NCBI GenBank assembly: GCA_913054335.1
Contig: CAJXHL010000012.1
Span: 1 to 33,154 of the forward strand
DNA length: 33,154 bases
Direction: 5' to 3'
From: an uncultured Gammaproteobacteria bacterium
GTDB taxonomy: Bacteria; Pseudomonadota; Gammaproteobacteria; PS1; Pseudothioglobaceae
Both the position numbers and the translations under genes were made by a program. The notes under the pieces were generated by a model. The model saw only the letters and a program-made list of their open reading frames with translations. It was not told the DNA's origin and did no database searches. Below, piece after piece: positions 18,262-26,560 of the stretch (its first letter is position 1; each line of letters starts with the position of its first letter).

Positions 18262-19289
18262 ATAGTAGTAAATTAATTCATATAGTTAGCTGCCACGCCG
18301 AGGGCGAAGTGGGTAATGTGATCGTTGGTGGCGTTACGCCGCCACCGGGTGAAAGCCTTTGGGAGCAGTCACTCTGGTTGGCGAAGGATCAGAACTTAAG
18401 GCAATTTGTTTTAAACGAGCCTCGAGGTGGTGTGTACACTCATTGTAATCTGCTCGTACCCGCGCAGCACCCAGAAGCACAACAGGGATTTCTCATTATG
18501 GAACCCGAGCACACGCCGCCAATGTCTGGATCTAATTCGATTTGTGTTTCTACGGTTTTGCTTGAAACAGGGCTAATTCCAATGCAAGAGCCTATTACCG
18601 AGTTTGTACTCGAAGCGCCCGGCGGATTGGTCCCTGTTAAGGCGTATTGTGAAAACGGCAGAGTAAAGAGTATTGAAGTAAGTAATGTGGCATCTTTTGT
18701 CGACCAACTTGATGTATTTGTTGAGGTTGAAGGTCTTGGTACACTAAAAGTTGATACGGCTTATGGCGGTGATAGCTTTGTGATTGTTGATGCTGGCGCA
18801 CTTGGTTTTAAGATTGAACCAGATGAAGCTGCAGACCTGGCTAAAATTGGCGCTAAAATTACCGCTGCCGCCAATCAACAACTTGGGTTTACTCACCCAA
18901 ACATTCCTGACTGGAGTCATATTTCATTTTGTCAACTTGCACTGCCTTTGTTTGAAGAAGAAGGTGTTAAAGTCAGCCGCAATAGTGTGGTCATAGATCC
19001 TGGAAAACTTGATCGATCTCCTTGTGGTACCGGCTGTTCTGCTCGCTTAGCAGTGTTGCGCGAGAGAGGAGTACTGAAAAAGGGCGATCGCATGATTGGT
19101 CGCTCGATTATTAATTCACGGTTTGATTGTTCCATCGTTGAAGATGTCAAGGTTGCCGAGAAGAGGGCTATTATTCCTTCCATCCGAGGACGTGCCTGGA
19201 TTACCGGCACTCATCAGTTAATGCTTGATCCCGATGATCCTTGGCCAGAAGGGTATCGACTAACAGATACCTGGCCGTTAAAACGATAA
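18258..19289 (+). CDS. Proline racemase superfamily protein 1, probable 4-hydroxyproline 2-epimerase
   Basis: 343 residues of the proline racemase/hydroxyproline epimerase fold. The first catalytic position is Ser90 (PPMSGSNS) where many members have Cys; the second is Cys256 in DRSPCGTG. A Thr at the second position would mark trans-3-hydroxyproline dehydratases, so this is not one of those. HAEGEVGN and the [12 protein letters not shown] block are the other landmarks. The expected job is conversion of trans-4-hydroxy-L-proline to the cis-D epimer for the FAD dehydrogenase downstream. Translation starts at a TTG whose TTGA overlaps the aldehyde dehydrogenase stop. A second paralogue follows after 208 bp. 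Confidence 0.85.
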   Translation: MNSSKLIHIVSCHAEGEVGNVIVGGVTPPPGESLWEQSLWLAKDQNLRQFVLNEPRGGVYTHCNLLVPAQHPEAQQGFLIMEPEHTPPMSGSNSICVSTVLLETGLIPMQEPITEFVLEAPGGLVPVKAYCENGRVKSIEVSNVASFVDQLDVFVEVEGLGTLKVDTAYGGDSFVIVDAGALGFKIEPDEAADLAKIGAKITAAANQQLGFTHPNIPDWSHISFCQLALPLFEEEGVKVSRNSVVIDPGKLDRSPCGTGCSARLAVLRERGVLKKGDRMIGRSIINSRFDCSIVEDVKVAEKRAIIPSIRGRAWITGTHQLMLDPDDPWPEGYRLTDTWPLKR

Positions 19290-19497
19290 AACCAAGAATT
19301 GCAGTCTATGTGTTATGTATTACTATTATGTTCTGTTGATAGTGGTGATTAACATCTTATGAGTGCGATGAAAAAAAAATTGAATGTGGTTTATTGAAGC
19401 TATTATTTGCGATGGTTGAACTAAGCTATTCGGTGTGCCTTATCAAGCAGGGTTCGCGAGAGTAGAATAGAAACGATTAACAAAAGGAAGGTACAGA
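19290..19497 (+). other. Gap between the two racemase paralogues
   Basis: These 208 bp interrupt an otherwise close-packed set of genes. Reading frames are short and unconvincing. No strong terminator hairpin is visible. TTGAAT near 19380 and TATTAT downstream are only weak promoter elements. GGAAGG shortly before 19498 is a good ribosome site for the second racemase gene, so that gene may have its own expression signal. Confidence 0.4.
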
Positions 19498-20532
19498 ATG
19501 CGATGGAATAAAACGATAACAATGGTAGAAGCACACGCGGAAGGCGAGGTCGGTCGAATCGTTACCGGTGGCGTCATAGACCTTCCAGGTAAAACCATGC
19601 TCGAGAAAATGAATTACATCAATCAAGTGGATGACAGTTTGCGCCGTTTTTTGGTATTTGAACCTCGTGGTTATGCACAGATGTCGACGAATCTTGTGTT
19701 TGCATCAACGAATGATGAGGCAGATGTTGGTTTCATAGTCCTACAGGGTGATAAAGCTCATGCTATGTCTGGTTCGAATAGTATTTGTCTTGTTACAGTC
19801 TTGTTGGAGACCGGCATGATCGAGATGAAAGAGCCAAATACTCTTGTAACAATTGATACCCCGGCAGGCCTAGTTCGTGCAAACGCCACCTGTAAAGATG
19901 GGAAATGCATTCGCGTTACCTTGGATATGACACTTTCATACGCTGACCAGTTGGATGCCATTGTAGAAGTTGAAGGGCTTGGTAAAGTCACCGTCGATAT
20001 TTCATTTGGCGGGATTTTTTATGCTCTTATTGACCCAGCACAATTTGATTTACAAATTAAACCAGAAAATGCCCGAAAACTTGTTGATATAGGCACTCGT
20101 GTTCACAGGGCTGTAAACGAGCAACTTGATATTTGTCACCCCGAACTGAAAGATTTACAAGGTATTTCCTACACGATGTTTGTTGGCTATGACGACGGCG
20201 GGGCTATGAAGGGTGCCACCATTATGCCGCCAGGTCGCATCGATCGTTCACCTTGTGGTACTGGCAACTCTGCTCGGCTTGCTGTGATGGCTGCACGCGG
20301 GCAAGTTGAGGTTGGAAAGGTTTTGACAGCAAAGTCGATCATCGATAGTGAGTTTCAAGTAGAAGTAGTCTCAGAAAGCACTATTGCAGGTCGTCCAGCT
20401 ATTTTTCCTAGAATTTCTGGCCGAGGCTGGATTCATGGCTTCCATCAGGTTGGCGTCGACCCAAGCGACCCTTACCCGCAGGGCTACATGGTTGCCGATT
20501 GCTGGGGTGATGCATTTGATCTGCTAAGTTAA
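19498..20532 (+). CDS. Proline racemase superfamily protein 2
   Basis: 344 residues, clearly homologous to the preceding gene (HAEGEVGRIVTGGV, FEPRGYAQMSTNL). Its catalytic pair is again Ser91 (HAMSGSNS) and Cys253 (DRSPCGTG). It differs in the block before the second half: SFGGIFYALIDP here against [11 protein letters not shown] in the neighbour, and it has an insertion YDDGGAMKGATIMPPG before the second catalytic motif. These differences suggest a different substrate, such as another hydroxyproline isomer or proline itself. A GGAAGG ribosome site supports the ATG. The FAD dehydrogenase follows 9 bp later. Confidence 0.83.
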   Translation: MRWNKTITMVEAHAEGEVGRIVTGGVIDLPGKTMLEKMNYINQVDDSLRRFLVFEPRGYAQMSTNLVFASTNDEADVGFIVLQGDKAHAMSGSNSICLVTVLLETGMIEMKEPNTLVTIDTPAGLVRANATCKDGKCIRVTLDMTLSYADQLDAIVEVEGLGKVTVDISFGGIFYALIDPAQFDLQIKPENARKLVDIGTRVHRAVNEQLDICHPELKDLQGISYTMFVGYDDGGAMKGATIMPPGRIDRSPCGTGNSARLAVMAARGQVEVGKVLTAKSIIDSEFQVEVVSESTIAGRPAIFPRISGRGWIHGFHQVGVDPSDPYPQGYMVADCWGDAFDLLS

Positions 20533-20541
20533 AGGTAGGGC

Positions 20542-21804
20542 GTGCCAGAACAAAAGCTTTCTTCGGGTGCATCAATTGCGATTATAGGGGCCGGTATTGT
20601 TGGTGTCGCAAGTGCTTGTGCTCTACAGCGTAACGGCTATGAGGTTACCGTCTATGATCCAGATCCACCGGGTGAAGGCGGGCCGTCTCGCGCAAATGCT
20701 GGTCATGTTGCAGCGTCTGATATTCATCCCTTAAGCACACCAGGGATTCAGTGGAAGGCACTAAAAATGCTGACAAACCCTAATGCCCCGCTGAAAATTC
20801 CTGTACGAGATGCTTTAGCGCAGATTCCATGGTTTTGGCGATTTTGGCAAACTTCCCGAGGAAGTCGCTTTGAGACCGCTACCAGAGCGCTTAGTTACCT
20901 GAGTCGTTATGCGTTTAACGACATTCATAAAATGCTAGAATTTGCTGGTTTGAGCAATATGCTCGTAAACAAAGGCGGCGTTTTTCTCTATGATACTGAG
21001 CAAAGTTTTTTTGCCAGCAGGGCAGTCTGGGCTAAAAAAAGCGCCGCTGGCTTTGAAAGTGAAGAAATAGATGCAAAACGAATAGCCTATGATGTGCCAT
21101 CGATTAACGATAAATTTCGCCACGGCGTGCATTCCTACGGGTGGGGGCAAGTGCAAGACCCACTGGATTTGGTTCGGGAGCTCGCTAGATCGGCACAATC
21201 AAATGGTGTTGTTTTTATTCAAAATCGAGTGAATGGATTGTCTGAAGGTAAGCATTCTGTCACGCTTGAGACCGATGAGGGTGGTAAGCTACATGATGCT
21301 GTTATAGTGGCTGCGGGAGTTGGCTCGGTACAGTTTGCGAAATCGTGCGGGGATTTTCTGCCAATCGCGGCAGAGAGAGGCTACAACCTAACAATACAAG
21401 ATCCAGGTGTTGAGCTTGACTTACCCTTGGTATTTGCTGATCGTGGTATTGTGGCAACTCAGGTGACTAGTGGCTTGCGCATAGGTGGCTGGGCAGAATA
21501 TGCTCGCCCTGATCGACCTGCTAATCAAAACTATTATAAATCCATCGCTAGGATCAGCCAAGAATTGTTCCCAGGTTTAAATATGAGTAATACAAACTAC
21601 TGGATGGGTAATCGACCTTCATTGCCCGACTCGGTGCCAGTTATTTCTCGTTCTCGACATACACATCGCGTTTATTATAATTGTGGTCACGGGCACTACG
21701 GTCTGTCCTTTTCGGCGACTTCGGCACGTCTACTTTGCGAGTTGATAGTTGGAGATAGGGACTTATCAAAGCATAGGCCTTATTCAATTGATCGCTTCAT
21801 TTAG
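20542..21804 (+). CDS. FAD-dependent D-amino-acid (D-hydroxyproline) dehydrogenase
   Basis: A 420-residue DadA-type flavoprotein. The N-terminal FAD dinucleotide motif is IIGAGIVGVASACAL, with the adenosine-binding acidic residue in VTVYDPDPPGEGG. The middle substrate domain includes QDPLDLVRELA, and the C-terminal FAD segment is NCGHGHYGLSFS. In this set it should oxidise cis-4-hydroxy-D-proline to pyrroline-4-hydroxy-2-carboxylate at the membrane or with a carrier; a D-proline or D-alanine role is the alternative. It is a single-subunit type, not the multi-subunit LhpBEF kind. It starts at GTG with AGG upstream. It converges on the 5'-nucleotidase gene 12 bp away. Confidence 0.86.
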   Translation: MPEQKLSSGASIAIIGAGIVGVASACALQRNGYEVTVYDPDPPGEGGPSRANAGHVAASDIHPLSTPGIQWKALKMLTNPNAPLKIPVRDALAQIPWFWRFWQTSRGSRFETATRALSYLSRYAFNDIHKMLEFAGLSNMLVNKGGVFLYDTEQSFFASRAVWAKKSAAGFESEEIDAKRIAYDVPSINDKFRHGVHSYGWGQVQDPLDLVRELARSAQSNGVVFIQNRVNGLSEGKHSVTLETDEGGKLHDAVIVAAGVGSVQFAKSCGDFLPIAAERGYNLTIQDPGVELDLPLVFADRGIVATQVTSGLRIGGWAEYARPDRPANQNYYKSIARISQELFPGLNMSNTNYWMGNRPSLPDSVPVISRSRHTHRVYYNCGHGHYGLSFSATSARLLCELIVGDRDLSKHRPYSIDRFI

Positions 21805-21816
21805 GCCGATCGAGGT

Positions 21817-22719
21817 TTATTGATTCTTTAAACCAGTGGGCACGTGACCGGTGGACACGTATTGTGATGCTGAACGACAATGCTGATGTTGATCGTCAAA
21901 AAAGATATCGGCACCAAACTCTCTTAAGAAAACACCCTTTTCTAGTCCGCCCAAGAAAAACGCCTCATCAATACGAATACCCCATTGCCTCATAGTGTGA
22001 ATCACGCGCTTATGGGATGGCGCTGAGCGCGCAGTAACCAAGGCTGTACGTATAGGGTTGTTTTCTTCGGGAAAGGTGGATTGGATTTTTTGTAATGAAG
22101 CCAAAAATGACTTGAATGGGCCAGCTTTTAACTCGATATTGGCGGATTGTTTTTCATTCTCCTCAAAAGCCTCAAGACCTTGCTCCTGAAATATTCTTTC
22201 GGACTCATCCGAGAAAATAACAGCGTCGCCATCAAAGGCAATTCTAAGCTGTGAAGGGTGGACGTTATCGGATTTTGATTCGACAATAGAGGCTGCAGCA
22301 AAGCCAGATTCAAGCGCCTTTTGCACATCATGATAATTGCTTGAAAGAAACAAGTCGGCCTCGAAAGCACCAACAAATGGGTGCGTGCTTTCACCTCTAG
22401 TAAAGGCCGCCCTTGAAATGTTTAAGTCGTAATGTTCAATCGAATTAAAGATTCTAAGGCCCGTATCGGCGCTGTTTCGAGACAACAGAATAACGTCAAT
22501 TGGTGTTTTTTCACTGTTAAGCGCAAGGAGTTTCTTTACCAAAGTGAAACCAACGCCGGGATTTAAAACAACATCTTCATTTTCTTGTTGATGTTTTGCA
22601 TAGGCCTCAACGCCTTGATCTTTGTAAATCTGATGAGACTCATCAAGGTTAAACAACGCCCTTGAAGAAATGGCAATAACCAGTTTAGTGTTTTTGTTTG
22701 TTATTTGCTTTTCTGCCAT
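21817..22719 (-). CDS. Cytosolic 5'-nucleotidase (PF06189-type)
   Basis: A 300-residue protein of the family related to vertebrate cytosolic 5'-nucleotidase I, a HAD-like phosphatase that dephosphorylates nucleoside monophosphates such as AMP. Seen: the AISSRALFNLDESHQIY block, the HAD Asp motif in IAFDGDAVIFSDESERIF, TARSAPSHKRVI and FFLGGLEKGVFLREFGADIFFDDQ near the C terminus. The N-terminal half (ALFNLDESHQIYKDQGVEAY) and the middle (AVIFSDESERIFQEQGLEAF) echo each other, so the protein seems to contain an internal repeat. It overlaps yqiB by 19 bp and follows cpdA in one unit, which suggests that it acts on the AMP made by cAMP cleavage; this is inference. Confidence 0.87.
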   Translation of the reverse strand: MAEKQITNKNTKLVIAISSRALFNLDESHQIYKDQGVEAYAKHQQENEDVVLNPGVGFTLVKKLLALNSEKTPIDVILLSRNSADTGLRIFNSIEHYDLNISRAAFTRGESTHPFVGAFEADLFLSSNYHDVQKALESGFAAASIVESKSDNVHPSQLRIAFDGDAVIFSDESERIFQEQGLEAFEENEKQSANIELKAGPFKSFLASLQKIQSTFPEENNPIRTALVTARSAPSHKRVIHTMRQWGIRIDEAFFLGGLEKGVFLREFGADIFFDDQHQHCRSASQYVSTGHVPTGLKNQ

Positions 22720-23168
22720 GTTGCGCCATTGTACCTATGGATACAGTAATCAAGCCATCTTAACATAAAGTGATTTAACTCCCACTGCAAGGCTAAATCT
22801 GAACAATTGCTTTTATTAGGATGATCGCTGTTAATTTTGGTTTCTTCGCAGACTGAAATAACTTCTAATAATTTTGCATCAAAATACAATTTAAATCGAA
22901 TATCTGGTCTATTGATAACCCCGCCTTCTAATTTGTGTTTGTGAGTTAGGGTGTAAGTGCCAGTATAGGGCGATTTTTCGCGACAGATAAGATGAAGATT
23001 CCTTAGGTTGCTTTTAAGCGCCTCGTGATTATCTTTAATACCTGGCAGAAGAGGGATAAGTTGGCATATTTTTTGAAAGTTGGCCTCAAACAGCTGACAA
23101 ATATTTGAATAATTCACCGTTCTTTCGGTTTCATAAATGGCTTTAGTTAGGTCTTCGTCGCGCATCAT
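22701..23168 (-). CDS. yqiB: DUF1249 family protein YqiB
   Basis: A small soluble protein (about 155 residues) of the gammaproteobacterial DUF1249 family, function unknown. Recognisable blocks are YSNICQLFEANFQKICQLIP, YTGTYTLTHKH and RPDIRFKLYFDAKLLEVIS. In E. coli yqiB lies beside cpdA, as here. Two adjacent in-frame ATGs (23168 and 23165) overlap the cpdA stop, either as ATGA or TGATG; a TTG at 23174 would give a longer form. It overlaps the nucleotidase downstream. Confidence 0.85.
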   Translation of the reverse strand: MMRDEDLTKAIYETERTVNYSNICQLFEANFQKICQLIPLLPGIKDNHEALKSNLRNLHLICREKSPYTGTYTLTHKHKLEGGVINRPDIRFKLYFDAKLLEVISVCEETKINSDHPNKSNCSDLALQWELNHFMLRWLDYCIHRYNGATWQKSK

Positions 23169-23866
23169 AGCCAACGAGTCTCACATGCAATTTTACCGTC
23201 TGAATGCAGTGTGTAATGATTGTAGCCAATCGAACCTGGACCGTTAAATTGCAACGCAGTGGAAGGGCAAGAATACAATTTAATGTCATTATAATCAAAG
23301 ACTTCGCTTTGATGGGCATGCCCCCAAAGTACTGCTTTGACGTTTGAGTGCTTGTCAATTATTGAAAATAAATCCTCTGGATTTTCAAGAGATAGTTCGT
23401 CATCCCAGTCGCTTCTCATCGGTACGATAGGATGGTGCAGGCAGACAACAGAGTATTTTGCATGTGTTTCACTAATCGCTTCTTCCAAAAAAAGCAATTG
23501 TTCCTTAGTTAAAAAGCCACTGACTTTGTTCACTTGTACCGAGTCTAGGGTGATAATTTGCCAATCACCCAACTGAATAACATTTTGCAGTTCTGTTTCA
23601 AAGGCTTGGGATAAATTACGTTTGTCGTCATGATTGCCAGGCATAACATGAATGTCAACATCGACAACCTTAAGTTGCTCTTGTAATTTTTTGTACGCGC
23701 TTGGTGTGCCGTTGTGGGTTAAATCTCCACTGACTAATAGTGCGTCAAACGTCCTACTCTTAATGTGATTGAGGATGTTTTCAAGGTTTGCCACTGAGTC
23801 AACATCCATCACCATTTTCTCATCGTCAATATGGCAATCACTGATTTGAATAAAAGAGGTGCTCAT
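23165..23866 (-). CDS. cpdA: 3',5'-cyclic AMP phosphodiesterase CpdA
   Basis: A calcineurin-like metallophosphoesterase (233 aa) that hydrolyses cAMP to AMP. The metal-ligand motifs are complete and in order: SDCHID, VSGDLTHNG, MPGNHDD, CLHHP and WGHAHQSE. The CpdA type is supported by ISDCH at the N terminus, the single-domain length and the coupled yqiB. It lies 22 bp downstream of dnaB on the same strand and overlaps yqiB. Another class III phosphodiesterase role is possible. Confidence 0.9.
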   Translation of the reverse strand: MSTSFIQISDCHIDDEKMVMDVDSVANLENILNHIKSRTFDALLVSGDLTHNGTPSAYKKLQEQLKVVDVDIHVMPGNHDDKRNLSQAFETELQNVIQLGDWQIITLDSVQVNKVSGFLTKEQLLFLEEAISETHAKYSVVCLHHPIVPMRSDWDDELSLENPEDLFSIIDKHSNVKAVLWGHAHQSEVFDYNDIKLYSCPSTALQFNGPGSIGYNHYTLHSDGKIACETRWL

Positions 23867-23888
23867 ACAGATGTGCTGACAGTAAAAC

Positions 23889-25331
23889 TTAGAAAGGTTC
23901 TTGGTCGAAATGCGTCATGTTTTTAAGGGAGGCGATATCCATTTCGTCGTCGCTTATGTTTTGGAATTGGTCTTCATAGGCAATATCTTCGAATCGTGCG
24001 TATTGGCCAATAAAGGTCAATTTAATATTGCCCGTTGCACCATTTCGATGTTTGGATATTTTCAAATCCGCTTTGCCAATTTCTTCAGGGTTGGAGTAAG
24101 AATCATCATGGTATTGCTCGTCACGATAGATAAAGCCGATAATGTCAGCATCTTGCTCGATCGATCCAGACTCTCGCAAGTCTGCCATTTGTGGCATCCT
24201 TCCTTTGCCAGCCTTTGGTCTTGATTCAACACCGCGGTTAAGTTGAGAAAGAGCAATCACTGGCACGCCAATTTCTTTGGCAAGGGCCTTAAGTGAGCGT
24301 GAAATTTCAGAAATTTCTTGCACTCTATTTTCCGCTTTGCCGTGCACCGTCATTAGTTGTAGGTAATCCACCATAATCAGACCTAAGTCAGGATATTGGC
24401 GTTTTAGTCGGCGACATTTAGCACGAATTTCAGTAGGCGTTATTGATGGCGTCTCGTCAATCAAAATGGTGTTTTCTTCAAAGGCTCGTACGGCATGGTT
24501 AAAGCTATTCCAATCGACCTCGGTCATTGAGCCGTCGCGTAATTTAGTAGCATCTATGCGACCAAAAGAAGAGATCATCCTCAGTACTAATTGCTCGGTC
24601 GGCATCTCTAAACTAAAGACAGCGACAGGTATCGAATTATGAATAGCGACGTGTTCAACGATGTTCATAGAAATTGCTGTCTTGCCCATACTTGGACGAC
24701 CAGCAATGATAATAAGGTCACCGTTTTGGAAACCCGATGTCAATTTATCTAGTTCGCTAAAGCCAGTTTCAACACCCTTAACACCCGTTTTTTCGTGCAT
24801 TTCGTGCACACGGTTAACCACGTCTTTAATAATGTCTTTAACATTAACAACATCTTGTTTATTGCGTGAGACTTGCTCGGCAATCTCAAAAATCTTTTTC
24901 TCTGAGAGGTCAAGTAATTCATTGACCTCGATGTCTTTTGGCTGGAATGCAGTGTCGGCAATTTCCCTACCCACAGCAATCAGTTGTCGGTAAACAGAAA
25001 GCTCTCTTACGTGTTTAGCATAGGCTTCGATATTAGAAACACTCGGCGTGTTGTCGGCAATTTGTGCCAAGTATGCAAAGCCGCCAATCGATTCCTCATC
25101 TTGAGTTTTGATGACTTGCTCTTTAACGGTGAGAATATCGGCAGGTTTGTCGTGCTCTAAAAGCCTAATAATGGCATCATAAATAATGCGGTGTTTAGCG
25201 TTATAAAAATCTGTCGTACTTAGGATATCAGCAACTCTGTCCCACGCGTCATTATGCAGTAGTAAGCCACCGAGTACCGATTGCTCTGAATCGATTGAAT
25301 TTGGTGGTAATTTGCTATTTTCGATATCCAT
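23889..25331 (-). CDS. dnaB: Replicative DNA helicase DnaB
   Basis: The hexameric 5'-3' helicase of the replication fork. The N-terminal domain (SIDSEQSVLGGLL) binds primase; the RecA-like C-terminal domain has Walker A AGRPSMGKT, Walker B LIMVDYLQL, the ALSQLNRGVE and SGSIEQDADI motifs and the arginine-finger region SKHRNGATG. Length 480 is standard and there is no intein. The frame extends six codons upstream to a TTG at 25349, but that would begin inside the terminator's T tract; MDIENSKLPP is the expected N terminus. No clear ribosome site is seen. It lies downstream of rplI beyond a terminator. Confidence 0.96.
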   Translation of the reverse strand: MDIENSKLPPNSIDSEQSVLGGLLLHNDAWDRVADILSTTDFYNAKHRIIYDAIIRLLEHDKPADILTVKEQVIKTQDEESIGGFAYLAQIADNTPSVSNIEAYAKHVRELSVYRQLIAVGREIADTAFQPKDIEVNELLDLSEKKIFEIAEQVSRNKQDVVNVKDIIKDVVNRVHEMHEKTGVKGVETGFSELDKLTSGFQNGDLIIIAGRPSMGKTAISMNIVEHVAIHNSIPVAVFSLEMPTEQLVLRMISSFGRIDATKLRDGSMTEVDWNSFNHAVRAFEENTILIDETPSITPTEIRAKCRRLKRQYPDLGLIMVDYLQLMTVHGKAENRVQEISEISRSLKALAKEIGVPVIALSQLNRGVESRPKAGKGRMPQMADLRESGSIEQDADIIGFIYRDEQYHDDSYSNPEEIGKADLKISKHRNGATGNIKLTFIGQYARFEDIAYEDQFQNISDDEMDIASLKNMTHFDQEPF

Positions 25332-25350
25332 AAATTTTTGGAGATACAAT

Positions 25351-25380
25351 AAAAAACCCTCGGATGAGGGCTTTTTATTT
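25351..25380 (-). terminator. Rho-independent terminator after rplI
   Basis: CCCTC (25357-25361), loop GGAT, GAGGG (25366-25370), with an A run on one side and T run on the other. On the minus strand it ends in TTTTTT, ending the rpsF-rpsR-rplI transcript. The stem is short (5 GC-rich bp, extended by A/T), so some read-through into dnaB is likely. It could also work in the other direction (CTTTTT). Confidence 0.75.
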
Positions 25381-25406
25381 TAACGCAATTTGTTAATTTA
25401 TTTTGC

Positions 25407-25862
25407 TTATTCGCTATCAGTAGCCGCCTCAACAATCACCTTAACGTTAACCGCCATATCTGTGTATAGAGAGACAGATACTTCGTATTCACCAACGTGG
25501 CGAATGGACTCAGGTAAATGGATATCGCGCTTCTCAACTTCGAAGCCTTGAGCGGTTAAGTTCTCAAGGATGTCAGCAGCACTAACAGAACCAAATAGCT
25601 TGCCTTCTTCACTAGCATTAGCTTGGATAGTGCAAGTTACATCGTTCATTGCCGTTTCTTTCGCTTGAGCTTCTGACAATGTAGCAGCTTCTTTTGCTAA
25701 TAAGTCAGCTTTGATTATTTCAAATTCAGCCAAGTTAACTTTTGTTGCTGGTTTAACCTTGCCTTGTGGGATTAGAAAATTACGAGCATAGCCAGACTTA
25801 ACATTTGCTATGTCACCAATAGCGCCTAATTTTTGAATTCTTTCTAATAAAATTACTTGCAT
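25407..25862 (-). CDS. rplI: 50S ribosomal protein L9
   Basis: 151 residues. The N-terminal domain begins MQVILLERIQKLGAIGDIANVKSGYARNFLIP, split here as MQVILLERIQKLG and VKSGYARNFLIP, the L9 signature; it binds 23S rRNA domain V. A long connecting helix (residues 40-75) and the C-terminal domain with KLFGSVSAADI follow. An AGGAG six bases before the ATG supports the start. Third gene of rpsF-rpsR-rplI. Confidence 0.98.
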   Translation of the reverse strand: MQVILLERIQKLGAIGDIANVKSGYARNFLIPQGKVKPATKVNLAEFEIIKADLLAKEAATLSEAQAKETAMNDVTCTIQANASEEGKLFGSVSAADILENLTAQGFEVEKRDIHLPESIRHVGEYEVSVSLYTDMAVNVKVIVEAATDSE

Positions 25863-25871
25863 GTCAAACTC

Positions 25872-26129
25872 CTATTTCTTGTGTTTGTCAGTGTAAGGAA
25901 TCAACGCTAAAAATCTTGCTCTTTTAATAGCAGTTGTTAGTTGACGTTGGAATTTAGCACAAGTACCAGTCATTCTTGATGGCGTAATTTTGCCACTTTC
26001 GTCAATGTTCTTTAATAGCGTGTCAACATCTTTGTAATCAATTTCTTTTACGCCTGCTTTAGTAAAGCGGCAAAAACGATTAATAGGAACCTGATGTCTG
26101 CGTTTTCTCTTTTTCATTTGCTTTGCCAT
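25872..26129 (-). CDS. rpsR: 30S ribosomal protein S18
   Basis: 85 residues, basic. [37 protein letters not shown] and [14 protein letters not shown] are the S18 signature. It pairs with S6 on the 30S platform. AGGAG with six-base spacing precedes the ATG. It lies between rpsF and rplI, nine bases from each. Confidence 0.98.
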   Translation of the reverse strand: MAKQMKKRKRRHQVPINRFCRFTKAGVKEIDYKDVDTLLKNIDESGKITPSRMTGTCAKFQRQLTTAIKRARFLALIPYTDKHKK

Positions 26130-26138
26130 ATCAATCTC

Positions 26139-26468
26139 CTATTTTTCTTCTGTTGTGGCCATCATGATTGATGGTTCAGTAATAGCTTCCGATCTAGAAA
26201 TAATTAGATTTCTAAGAATTGCATCGTTAAAACGGAAGTTATAGTTAAGCTTATCAAGTGTTTCTTGATCACACTCAATGTTGAGCATTAAGTAGTGTGC
26301 TTTATAGATTTTGTTGATTGGATAGGCTAGGTGCTTACGACCCCAGTCTTCTTCGCGGTGAACGCTACCACCACCTGTAGTGATGATTTCTTTGTATTTA
26401 TCAATCATTGTTGACACCTGCGAACTTTGGTCCGGGTGAACAATGAGAGTTACTTCGTAATGTCTCAT
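26139..26468 (-). CDS. rpsF: 30S ribosomal protein S6
   Basis: 109 residues from [30 protein letters not shown] and [11 protein letters not shown] are S6 landmarks. An upstream in-frame ATG at 26474 directly abuts the GAGGAG ribosome site, whereas the ATG at 26468 is six bases past it, so the latter is chosen. First gene of the ribosomal unit. A strong leader hairpin lies just upstream. Confidence 0.97.
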   Translation of the reverse strand: MRHYEVTLIVHPDQSSQVSTMIDKYKEIITTGGGSVHREEDWGRKHLAYPINKIYKAHYLMLNIECDQETLDKLNYNFRFNDAILRNLIISRSEAITEPSIMMATTEEK

Positions 26469-26487
26469 TAACATCTCCTCATGGTTT

Positions 26488-26519
26488 AAAAAAAGCTTGC
26501 CAGCGTGCGCTGATCAAGC
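26488..26519 (-). promoter_or_regulatory. Stem-loop in the rpsF leader, possible attenuator
   Basis: In transcript sense (minus strand) GCTTG-AT-CAGCG pairs with CGCTG-G-CAAGC around a two-base CA turn, followed directly by seven Ts (26494-26488) and then 20 bases to the rpsF ATG. The shape equals an intrinsic terminator placed in the leader, which fits attenuation or autoregulation by S6:S18. The known S6:S18 leader motif has a conserved CCG in a bulge, which I do not see here. Confidence 0.55.
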
Positions 26520-26531
26520 AAGGAAGTGCGT

Positions 26532-26560
26532 ATTTTATACTAGTTGTGTCTTGTTCACAA
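26532..26560 (-). promoter_or_regulatory. Promoter of rpsF-rpsR-rplI
   Basis: On the minus strand TTGTGA (26560-26555) and TAAAAT (26537-26532) are separated by 17 bp. The predicted start, near 26525, places the leader stem-loop about six bases into the transcript. Confidence 0.5.

Noticed and set aside
18932-19210. 92-codon minus-strand frame within the first racemase gene
   Set aside because: It lies antisense to a conserved, complete enzyme gene and shows no family motif.
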